A stretch of DNA of 49,996 bases, from the NCBI GenBank assembly GCA_023229575.1, contig JALNYZ010000030.1:1-49996 (forward strand), given 5' to 3'. The notes beneath the pieces are model-generated. The model saw only the letters and a list, made by a program, of their open reading frames with translations, was not told the DNA's origin and searched no databases. This document shows positions 43,395 through 49,996 of the stretch, in pieces. The stretch comes from Prolixibacteraceae bacterium (GTDB lineage Bacteria; Bacteroidota; Bacteroidia; Bacteroidales; Prolixibacteraceae). The position numbers and the translations under genes were made by a program. Position 1 is the stretch's first letter; every line of letters starts with the position of its first letter.

Positions 43395-44383
43395 TATAGG
43401 ATAAATTTATTCTCATAGATCGCCACACACAACGCGGCATAATCGCCAATGGTATCCCCGAGGGCTGCAGGCACAATTTTGCAGACTTTCATCGATAGCG
43501 GAATGGCCTCCTGTTTCAGAATTCTGTCGATATGCGGGCGGAAAAGATCTTCGTTCCTGGTAAAGATACTGCCAATCACGATGCATTGAGGATTAAGGAC
43601 ATCCACCAATATCGCCAGGCCACGACCCAGGTATTCACCTGAGATCCGGATGATTTCGAGGGCCGTTTCATCACCTTTTTTGGCAGCAATGGCAACGGTT
43701 TTTGCATCCAGGTGATCGGCAAGTTCGGGTGCCGGACAGAATCCTACCGGGATGTTGTTGGCCAGCCTTTCGAGCACGACTGTTTTTGCCAGTTGGGCGA
43801 TGCCGCCGCCGGAGCAAAAACCTTCGAACGAGCCTGCTTTTCCGAAGCCCACCGGACCGGAATCTGCCAGCCGCATGTGTCCAACCTCGCCGCCCAGATC
43901 GTTGGTGCCGGCATACAGGTTGCCGTTAAGGATAAGTCCTGAGCCCATCCCGGTACCAAAAGTCAGGAAGATCATGTTGCGTGTCCCTTTGCCGGCCCCC
44001 ATCAGCCATTCGGCCAGCGCGCAGGCATTGGCATCATTCTGGATAGCAGCCGGAACCCCGTACGCCTCTTCAAATATTTTGACGATCGGGACATTGTCCC
44101 AGCCCGGAAGGTTTGGCGGGGAATAGATTTCACCTTTGACAGAGTCGAGCGGCCCCCCGCAACTGATGCCGATTCTTTTGAGTTTTTCCCTTGGAAATTC
44201 GAGCAATAAAGTATCGATGTGAGATTTGAATTCATCGAGAATCTCGTTATATCCCCTTTGATCGGTGCGGGTTTCAAAAAATATTTTTCGCAGAATGGTA
44301 AATTGGGCGTTACCGATTACAACGGCGCATTTGGTTCCACCGATGTCGAGACCAATGTAATAATGTTCGGAGTTAGATTCCAT
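43394..44383 (-). CDS. ROK-family sugar kinase
   Basis: This 329-residue cytoplasmic kinase carries the ATP-binding start GLDIGGTKCAVVIGN and the substrate loop IQNDANACALAEWLMGAG, with the ROK catalytic aspartate. FLTFGTGMGSGLILNG and GGEVGHMRL follow. A zinc-binding cysteine set typical of many ROK proteins is reduced here to GFCSGGGI. There is no N-terminal helix-turn-helix, so it is a kinase and not a repressor. A glucose, mannose or N-acetylhexosamine substrate is likely. It is the first gene of the minus-strand sugar cluster. Confidence 0.9.
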   Translation of the reverse strand: MESNSEHYYIGLDIGGTKCAVVIGNAQFTILRKIFFETRTDQRGYNEILDEFKSHIDTLLLEFPREKLKRIGISCGGPLDSVKGEIYSPPNLPGWDNVPIVKIFEEAYGVPAAIQNDANACALAEWLMGAGKGTRNMIFLTFGTGMGSGLILNGNLYAGTNDLGGEVGHMRLADSGPVGFGKAGSFEGFCSGGGIAQLAKTVVLERLANNIPVGFCPAPELADHLDAKTVAIAAKKGDETALEIIRISGEYLGRGLAILVDVLNPQCIVIGSIFTRNEDLFRPHIDRILKQEAIPLSMKVCKIVPAALGDTIGDYAALCVAIYENKFIL

Positions 44384-44523
44384 AATAGTTGATCCTTTAA
44401 AGGCCTTTCAGCATAGATTCCAGTGCGAAATCCGTATCTGATTGCAATAGTAGTTAATAGTGCTCCAAAATTAGTTTTTTTCCGCATTTTTTTGTATATT
44501 AGTACATATACAATATTGATTCT

Positions 44524-44557
44524 TTTTTTCACCACATAGGCACATAGGACACAATAG
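44524..44557 (+). repeat. Left terminal inverted repeat of the GxxExxY element
   Basis: The first 25 bases (44524-44548) are identical to the complement of the right arm at 44990-45020, and the match continues through CACA after one mismatch. It ends 17 bases before the GTG start. Confidence 0.85.
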
Positions 44558-44574
44558 ATTTTAAAAACCAAATT

Positions 44575-44991
44575 GTGATTACACAGAAATATGTAAATGA
44601 GTTGACTCATACAATCATTGGTGCGGCAATTGAGGTACACAAAGAGTTGGGACCTGGTTTGCTTGAAAGTATATATGAGAGATGCATGGGGCACCTACTT
44701 TTGGAGAAAGGATTGCATTTGGTTTCTCAACAAAGAGTTCCACTCTATTTTAGAGGATTGTACCTGGATTGCGAACTTAGATTTGATTTGTTAGTGGAGA
44801 GTATGATCGTTGTTGAAATTAAAGCAGTTGACGGTATTTTACCTGTTCATGAAGCGCAATTGTTGACTTACATGAAACTAATGGAAAAACCAAAAGGTAT
44901 TTTGATCAATTTTAATTGCACCAATATTTTCAAGGAAGGACAAAAAACCATGGTGAATGAGCTTTTCTCACAATTTCCTCCGGGTTTCTAA
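44575..44991 (+). CDS. GxxExxY-family protein within a repeat-bounded element
   Basis: This 138-residue protein starts at a GTG, as many relatives do. It holds the family motif AAIEVHKELGPGLLESIYE (residues 17-35), followed by SQQRVPLYFRG, LRFDLLVESMIVVEIKAV and the C-terminal ILINFNC. The acidic and lysine residues in DLLVESMIVVEIKAV fit the D-(D/E)xK core of PD-(D/E)XK nuclease-like folds. The family's activity is unknown, although a nucleic-acid enzyme is often suggested. The gene is enclosed by matching inverted repeats at 44524-44557 and 44990-45020. Its stop codon overlaps the right repeat, so coding and repeat sequences evolved together. Confidence 0.88.
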   Translation: MITQKYVNELTHTIIGAAIEVHKELGPGLLESIYERCMGHLLLEKGLHLVSQQRVPLYFRGLYLDCELRFDLLVESMIVVEIKAVDGILPVHEAQLLTYMKLMEKPKGILINFNCTNIFKEGQKTMVNELFSQFPPGF

Positions 44992-45020
44992 TGTGACCTA
45001 TGTGCCTATGTGGTGAAAAA
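44990..45020 (-). repeat. Right terminal inverted repeat of the GxxExxY element
   Basis: This is the inverse of 44524-44557. The TAA stop of the GxxExxY gene lies at its inner edge. Confidence 0.85.
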
Positions 45021-45036
45021 AGTATTCAAAAAAGCA

Positions 45037-45187
45037 ACCACAATAGACACATAGGTCACAATAGACTCAAAACAAAGGTTGATGAGGTAATTGTTCATTC
45101 GCATACAAACGCCTAATGTGTTCTATGTGCCTATGTGGTGAAAAAATGGATAATTGCAACCACAATAGCCACAATAGAGCACAATAG
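45037..45187. repeat. Foldback unit and extra half copy downstream of the GxxExxY gene
   Basis: The forward arm at 45037-45064 and reverse arm at 45113-45146 form one unit with a 48-base spacer. A further forward arm lies at 45159-45187. The unit matches the isolated one at 33296-33406 in layout and sequence. The 250-base gap before the GH2 gene has no other content except the promoter box. Confidence 0.82.
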
Positions 45188-45202
45188 ATTTTAGAGAATC
45201 CT

Positions 45203-45210
45203 TACCTTTG
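45203..45210 (+). promoter_or_regulatory. Possible -7 promoter box of the GH2 gene
   Basis: TACCTTTG matches TAnnTTTG and ends 32 bases before the start codon. It lies just outside the last repeat arm. No clear -33 box was seen. Confidence 0.55.
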
Positions 45211-45242
45211 GCTCCGATTCAATCACTACACTATAGATTACC

Positions 45243-47894
45243 ATGAAGTTACTATTCCCATTTTTTGTTATACTGTCATACTATGCAGTAACGTCCTGCC
45301 ATAAACCGGCCAAAGTTGATGAAAAACTGCTTTCTGACAATTGGTCCATCATCTCATCCAAAAAAACAATGCTGGACGGAGTTGCCTTGACTAATTCCAA
45401 CGATTTTGACCGGTCACAATGGATCAAAACAAAAGTACCCGCTACCGTGATGGGAGCGCTGGTTGAGGCCGATGTCATCAAAGATCCATTCTTCGGGAAA
45501 AATCTGGAAAGTATTCCCACAACGGATTTTCAGGACCCATGGTGGTTTCGTACCACATTCGATTTGTATGGGTACAATGCAAACCACGAAGTGGCGAGGC
45601 TGTTGCTGGACGGAATCAACTACCGCGCCAATATCTGGCTGAACGGATCGAAAATTGCCTCACAGGACTCTATTTACGGCGCTTTTCGCCAGTTTGATCT
45701 CAATATCTCCAAACAGGCCAGGGCCAAAGGCAACCTCCTGGCCATCGAAATATTTCCGCCCAAACCACGCGATTTTTACATGGGATTTGTCGATTGGGCC
45801 CCCACGCCGCCGGATAATTATATGGGAATCTTCCGTGAAGTACACATCAAAAGAACAGGATTGGTCTCGATGGACAGAATTTTCGTAGCTCCGGATGTGG
45901 ATCTGAAGACTTTGAAAAGTGCGACATTGGCGGTTACTGCTGATGTAACTAATTACTCGGGAGAAAAGAAACAAGTAGAAATAAATGGAAATATTGAGAA
46001 TATCTCATTTAAATCATCCTTCCCGCTCAATCCGGGTGAGACTCAACCCGTGAAATTTGACCTGAAGGTTGAAAACCCCCGTCTTTGGTGGCCCAACGGA
46101 TTGGGCAAGCCAGAGATGTATGAGTTGAAGATGGAACTGAAGGATGGATTTCAGGTAGCCGACCGACAATCGAAAAGATTCGGTATCCGTAAAATTGAAA
46201 CCTACCTCACCAAAGATACCGTGCGCGGTTATAAAGTAAATGGCCGGGAGATACTGATTAAAAGTGGCGGTTGGGTCGACGATCTTTTCCTTCGCTTCAT
46301 GCCCGAAAAAGATGCGGCCCAGATTCGAATGGTCAAAGAGATGAACATGAACTCGATCCGTTTCGAAGGCATCTGGGGAAATAATCACCACATTTTTGAC
46401 CTATGTGACGAAAATGGCATCCTAATGCTGGTTGGTTGGAGTTGCCAGTGGGAGTGGCCGGATTACCTTGGCCTGGAAATGAAGGTAGTGGAGGGTGATG
46501 CCAGTCAAACCATTGCCGAAGGTGTTGAGCAGAACGGGGTCAAACTGACTCCAAAAGAGCAGGATCTGCTAGCTCTGTACCTCAAAGATCAGGTGACCTG
46601 GTTGCGTAACCACCCCTCCATCCTCACCTGGGCAACCGGCAGTGATGCCTATCCGAAAACGGAACTGGAAGCAAAATACATTGAGGTATTGAAAAAGATC
46701 GATACCACCAGGCCTCTTCTTATCTCATCGGGTAAATTCACCAGCAAAATTTCCGGTCCTTCGGGGATGAAGATGAATGGTCCTTACGAATATGTACCTC
46801 CGGTTTACTGGTATGAAGACAAGAAAACGGGCGGCGCTTTTGGGTTCAATTCAGAAACCGGTCCCGGGCCGCAGATCCCGCCGATCTGGTGCATCAAACA
46901 GATGATGCCCGCAGAAAAGCTTTGGCCTCCGCTGAACGATCAATGGGACTGGCACTCAGGAAGAAAAGATTTTGGTTCGGTGAAGGTATATCTCACCGCA
47001 TTGAACAAAAGATACGGAGAGCCAAATAATCTTGAGGAACTGGCATTGAAATCGCAACTGATGAATTACGAAGCGATCCGGCCCATGTTCGAGGCATTTG
47101 TGGTGAACAAGCCTGTCTCAACCGGCGTGGTCCAGTGGATGCTCAATTCGCCCTGGCCGGAGTTCTACTGGCAGTTGTACGACTACTCACTGATGCCGAC
47201 AGGTGCGCTGTATGGAACCAAAAAAGCATGTGCGCCATTGAATTTGATTTATAACTACTTCGACAAAAAGATCTATGTCAGCAACGATGGGGTGGGTGCC
47301 ATAGAGAATTTCGATGCGGAAATTTCTCTTTGGAACCTTCAGTCGGAGAGGATATTTGAGAAATCCATTAAAGTTTCCGCGCTTGAAAATCAATCAAAAT
47401 TCCTAAGCGAACTGCCTGCGCTCAAAGGCGATCGTGAGGTCTATTTTCTGGGCCTGAAGCTGAAAAAACCTTCCGGGGATGTTGTTGCGGATAATTTCTA
47501 CTGGATTTCGACGCAGCCCGATCAAATGTCCTGGGACAAATATCTTTGGTTTTATACACCGCAAAAGGAGTTTGCAGATTTTACGAAGATCAACGCGATG
47601 ACGCCTGTGAAACCTGAGGTGATGAAGGTTGAAACCACCGAAGGGGAGGAGGGGAAGATAACATTGATGTTGAAGAATCCGGCGAAAGCGATCTCATTCT
47701 TCACCGAAATTGTATTGGAGAAAAAGGCTGCAGGTGCGCCGGTTTTGCCCCAGTTTCTGAGCGACAATTACATTTCGCTCCTGCCGGGTGAAACCAAAAT
47801 TGTAGTCATTAAATACCATTTGAAAGATTTAGCAGGCGATCAACCGGTGATCAAAATCCAGGGGATCAACCTTCCTGGTAAGATGGAGTTATAA
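45243..47894 (+). CDS. GH2 exo-beta-D-glucosaminidase / mannosidase-like lipoprotein
   Basis: This 883-residue protein has a lipoprotein-type signal (YYAVTSC, Cys at about residue 19). The N-terminal jelly-roll sugar-binding domain (about 50-205) contains PWWFRTTF and NIWLNGSKIASQDSIYGAF. An Ig-like domain and the TIM barrel follow. The barrel shows SIRFEGIWGNNHHIFDLCDE, then NHPSILTWATGSDAYP where the acid/base is Asp rather than the usual Asn-Glu. GFNSETGPGP holds the nucleophile Glu near residue 539. That Ser-Asp/Glu pattern is typical of the exo-glucosaminidase subfamily of GH2. It starts its own unit and may be read through into the permease gene. Confidence 0.85.
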   Translation: MKLLFPFFVILSYYAVTSCHKPAKVDEKLLSDNWSIISSKKTMLDGVALTNSNDFDRSQWIKTKVPATVMGALVEADVIKDPFFGKNLESIPTTDFQDPWWFRTTFDLYGYNANHEVARLLLDGINYRANIWLNGSKIASQDSIYGAFRQFDLNISKQARAKGNLLAIEIFPPKPRDFYMGFVDWAPTPPDNYMGIFREVHIKRTGLVSMDRIFVAPDVDLKTLKSATLAVTADVTNYSGEKKQVEINGNIENISFKSSFPLNPGETQPVKFDLKVENPRLWWPNGLGKPEMYELKMELKDGFQVADRQSKRFGIRKIETYLTKDTVRGYKVNGREILIKSGGWVDDLFLRFMPEKDAAQIRMVKEMNMNSIRFEGIWGNNHHIFDLCDENGILMLVGWSCQWEWPDYLGLEMKVVEGDASQTIAEGVEQNGVKLTPKEQDLLALYLKDQVTWLRNHPSILTWATGSDAYPKTELEAKYIEVLKKIDTTRPLLISSGKFTSKISGPSGMKMNGPYEYVPPVYWYEDKKTGGAFGFNSETGPGPQIPPIWCIKQMMPAEKLWPPLNDQWDWHSGRKDFGSVKVYLTALNKRYGEPNNLEELALKSQLMNYEAIRPMFEAFVVNKPVSTGVVQWMLNSPWPEFYWQLYDYSLMPTGALYGTKKACAPLNLIYNYFDKKIYVSNDGVGAIENFDAEISLWNLQSERIFEKSIKVSALENQSKFLSELPALKGDREVYFLGLKLKKPSGDVVADNFYWISTQPDQMSWDKYLWFYTPQKEFADFTKINAMTPVKPEVMKVETTEGEEGKITLMLKNPAKAISFFTEIVLEKKAAGAPVLPQFLSDNYISLLPGETKIVVIKYHLKDLAGDQPVIKIQGINLPGKMEL

Positions 47895-47910
47895 TTCCTA
47901 ACAATTTGGC

Positions 47911-48774
47911 ATGGTAATTTTTCTGAAAGTTGTACTCGGCATGATGACCGGATTGTTTGGCACTTATTATCTGAAGGATGCTCTGACACACCGGAAGTCC
48001 TTTTCTGATAAGCCCTGGTCCGGACTTCTGGGTACAGGTTTCATTACCAACTTTTTAGATACACTTGGGATTGGGAGTTTTGCTCAACAGACGGCCATTT
48101 TTAAAATCTTCAAACTGGTCGACGACCGTCTGATACCCGGCACGATGAATGTTGGGAATACATTTGCTACTGTAACGCAGGCATTTATATTTATGAAAGT
48201 CGTTCCTGTTGATCCTGTTACATTGGTTTCCTTGTCGGTTGCTGCGCCGGTGGGTGCCGTTCTTGGTGCCGGCATAGTCGTGAAAATGTCGCGCAGGAAG
48301 ATCCGGCTTGGAATGGGGATTGGCCTGATTGTCGTATCGCTTTTTATCCTGGCCGGGCTGTTGAATCTCCTGCCGTTGGGTGGAAATGCCATCGGACTGG
48401 CGGGATGGAAGCTTGCCATAGTGATTGTGATGTCATTTATTTTTGGTGCGCTACAGACGATAGGTATAGGATTTTATGCACCCTGCATGGCCATGGTGTT
48501 TACCTTCGGGATGGATCCGAAAACGGCTTTCCCGATCATGATGACGGCGACGGCTATGCTGATGGTAGCCGGTTCATCCCGGTTTATCAAGGAGCATGTG
48601 TATGACCGTAAAGTTTCACTGGCATTGACCATTGCCGGTGTACTGGGCGTTTTTCTGGCGGCTTATGTTGTCAAAGAACTACCGGTAGAGTTGATCAAAT
48701 GGATGGTTTGCATGGTGGTATTCTATACTTCGATAACGATGTTTGTTTCTGCGGAAAGAGAAAAAAACTTATAA
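47911..48774 (+). CDS. TauE/SafE-family sulfite-exporter-like permease
   Basis: This 287-residue membrane protein has about eight hydrophobic helices. The family's two repeat signatures are seen in TGFITNFLDTLGIGSFAQQTA near residue 46 and FIFGALQTIGIGFYAPCMAMV near residue 183. The family moves small organic or sulfur-containing anions; the substrate is not known here. It begins 16 bases after the GH2 gene and ends three bases before the next start, so it may be co-transcribed. Confidence 0.88.
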   Translation: MVIFLKVVLGMMTGLFGTYYLKDALTHRKSFSDKPWSGLLGTGFITNFLDTLGIGSFAQQTAIFKIFKLVDDRLIPGTMNVGNTFATVTQAFIFMKVVPVDPVTLVSLSVAAPVGAVLGAGIVVKMSRRKIRLGMGIGLIVVSLFILAGLLNLLPLGGNAIGLAGWKLAIVIVMSFIFGALQTIGIGFYAPCMAMVFTFGMDPKTAFPIMMTATAMLMVAGSSRFIKEHVYDRKVSLALTIAGVLGVFLAAYVVKELPVELIKWMVCMVVFYTSITMFVSAEREKNL

Positions 48775-48777
48775 TTC

Positions 48778-49056
48778 ATGAACGCGACACAACCCAACAA
48801 CCCCCTCCACGGTAAAACCCTGGAGTTGATCCTGACCGAACTTGTCGATTTTTACGGCTGGCCACAGCTGGCATACCTGATCCGGATCAACTGTTTTGCC
48901 AACGACCCGTCAGTCAAATCCAGCCTGGTTTTTCTTCGCAAGACTCCCTGGGCCAGGAAGAAGGTAGAGGATTTGTATGTGGAGAGCCTTGAAATCAGAA
49001 ACAGGAGAGGTACGCCGCCACCCTCTTCCGGCAAAGGAAAAACCAGAGGAGTCTAA
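48778..49056 (+). CDS. VF530-type small DNA-binding-like protein (DUF2132)
   Basis: This 92-residue protein matches the VF530 fold: NNPLHGKTLELILTELVDFYGW, then LAYLIRINCFANDPSVKSSLVFLRKTPWARKKVEDLYV. The last 20 residues (RRGTPPPSSGKGKTRGV) are disordered and basic. The VF530 structure resembles DNA-binding helical proteins, but no function has been established. Three bases after the permease stop codon, it appears to be translationally coupled. Confidence 0.9.
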   Translation: MNATQPNNPLHGKTLELILTELVDFYGWPQLAYLIRINCFANDPSVKSSLVFLRKTPWARKKVEDLYVESLEIRNRRGTPPPSSGKGKTRGV

Positions 49057-49106
49057 TATTACGATGAAAGGATTCTGATTCGAATGGGTATCCCTTTGTG
49101 TCCATC

Positions 49107-49183
49107 GTGTTATCCTTTGTCCCGCACATGCGGGATTGTGGTTAAGTATTGAATTTTACCACAAAGGTCGCAAAGGATAACAC
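49107..49183. repeat. Inverted repeat of the GGATAACAC type
   Basis: GTGTTATCCTTTG (49107-49119) is perfectly inverted at 49171-49183. Further CTTTGTG and CACAAAGG units lie outside, and a small CCCGCA-CA-TGCGGG stem lies at 49121-49134. It occupies most of the gap (49057-49352) before era, which otherwise shows only the promoter box. Confidence 0.78.
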
Positions 49184-49315
49184 AAAGGAACTCAAAGTAT
49201 CACAGCAACTTGATGTTGCGGCATCCGGGTAAGTGAAAAAACCTTAAATTACAAGCAGATTCGCACCCTGCAAGAGTCAGAAGCTGTTATATCCCGATAA
49301 TTCGCCAAAAAATAT

Positions 49316-49323
49316 TACCTTTG
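49316..49323 (+). promoter_or_regulatory. Possible -7 promoter box of era
   Basis: TACCTTTG matches TAnnTTTG exactly and ends 29 bases before the era start codon. Confidence 0.6.
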
Positions 49324-49352
49324 CGCAGATTTTCAGACAATCAGCAGGAATA

Positions 49353-49996
49353 ATGGGACATAAGTCAGGATTTGTAAATATTATAGGTAATCCAAACGTA
49401 GGCAAGTCGACCTTGATGAACGCCATGGTGGGGGAGAAGCTTTCGATTATCACATCGAAAATGCAGACCACCCGTCACCGCATCAAAGGAATTGTCAATG
49501 GAGAGGATTTCCAGATCGTTTACTCTGATACGCCCGGAATTTTAAAACCTGTCTACAAGCTTCAGGAGAGCATGCTTAAAACGGTTGACACCGCCTTGAG
49601 CGATGCCGATGTTTTGCTTTACGTCACTGACATGGTGGAAAGCATCGACAAAAACATAGAATACCTAGATAAATTGAAGACGGCGGAAGTACCGGTCATG
49701 ATTTTGATCAACAAGATCGATCTGACCGACCAACCCGCATTGATTAAGCTCGTGGAACAGTGGAAAGTGCTGGTACCTAATTCGGAAATAATTCCAATCT
49801 CGGCCAAGGAGAAGTTTAACCTCGAATATGTCTTCGCACGTATTCTGGCTAACCTTCCGGAGGGATTGCCCTATTTTCCGAAAGATGAACTGACCGATCG
49901 CAATGAGCGTTTCTTTGCCCAGGAGATTATCCGCGAAAAGATTCTTCTTTTCTACGATAAGGAGATTCCGTACTCGGTAGAGATCGAAGTAGAATC
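49353..49996 (+). CDS. era: GTPase Era, truncated by the window end
   Basis: The first 214 residues of Era are present. Era binds 16S rRNA and is needed for small-subunit assembly. The G1 loop is GNPNVGKSTL near residue 12, the switch region is TTRHRIKG, G3 is DTPG, G4 is NKID and G5 is SAKE. The linker to the KH RNA-binding domain begins at AQEIIREKILLFYDKEIPYSV, and the KH domain continues beyond the window. It has its own promoter-like box. Confidence 0.96.
   Translation, partial: MGHKSGFVNIIGNPNVGKSTLMNAMVGEKLSIITSKMQTTRHRIKGIVNGEDFQIVYSDTPGILKPVYKLQESMLKTVDTALSDADVLLYVTDMVESIDKNIEYLDKLKTAEVPVMILINKIDLTDQPALIKLVEQWKVLVPNSEIIPISAKEKFNLEYVFARILANLPEGLPYFPKDELTDRNERFFAQEIIREKILLFYDKEIPYSVEIEVE

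Noticed and set aside
45037..45187. A CRISPR-like repeat-spacer array.
   Set aside because: Arms alternate in orientation and form foldbacks. There are too few units and no cas genes.

Overview
The window is a chromosomal segment of a member of the Bacteroidota. The evidence is a SusC/SusD pair preceded by an ECF sigma factor and a FecR-type anti-sigma factor, several secreted glycoside hydrolases, BlaI/BlaR1 with a TonB-like tail, and promoter-like TAnnTTTG boxes. The species cannot be told from the sequence alone. No rRNA, tRNA, CRISPR array or complete insertion sequence was recognised.

Layout. (1) 1-5.5 kb: a ChrA-type transporter on the minus strand, then a plus-strand set of an AGE-family epimerase, an uncharacterised conserved protein and a sodium/solute symporter, closed by a terminator. 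(2) 5.6-20.9 kb: a polysaccharide utilisation locus with sigma factor, FecR, SusC, SusD, GH127, a beta-helix protein and GH106. It ends in a decayed chimera of a PL11 rhamnogalacturonan lyase and a GH105 hydrolase. The enzymes point to L-arabinose- and L-rhamnose-containing pectin. (3) 21-24.2 kb: ThuA-like protein, serine hydrolase, Spy-like protein, a nested inverted-repeat region and a gluconate permease remnant. (4) 24.2-27.5 kb: a minus-strand operon of ArsR, a thiol-redox protein, ArsF-like, ArsG-like, an ArsP/YraQ permease and a rhodanese, with a clear promoter and operator. (5) 27.6-34.1 kb: accessory region with two toxin-antitoxin-like pairs, a BlaI/BlaR1-TonB regulator with three evenly spaced operators, a DUF4143 ATPase, dispersed repeats and a 5'-truncated ABC ATPase. 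(6) 34.2-44.4 kb: a minus-strand sugar cluster with ROK kinase, SIS isomerase, MFS permease, amidohydrolase, clan-A-like hydrolase, GH92 mannosidase and a PfkB-HAD fusion. (7) 44.5-50 kb: a GxxExxY gene bounded by terminal inverted repeats, a GH2 exo-glucosaminidase-like lipoprotein, a TauE/SafE permease, a VF530-type small protein and the start of era.

How the genes fit together. The locus in region 2 should import pectin oligosaccharides through SusC/SusD and trim them in the periplasm, with expression controlled through the STN-FecR-sigma relay. Region 6 combines transport, phosphorylation, isomerisation and dephosphorylation, so it looks like a self-contained route for a mannose-related or unusual sugar. 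The most novel-looking structure is the GxxExxY gene with matching inverted termini and nearby non-coding foldback copies of the same repeat. It has the architecture of a small mobile element with non-autonomous relatives.
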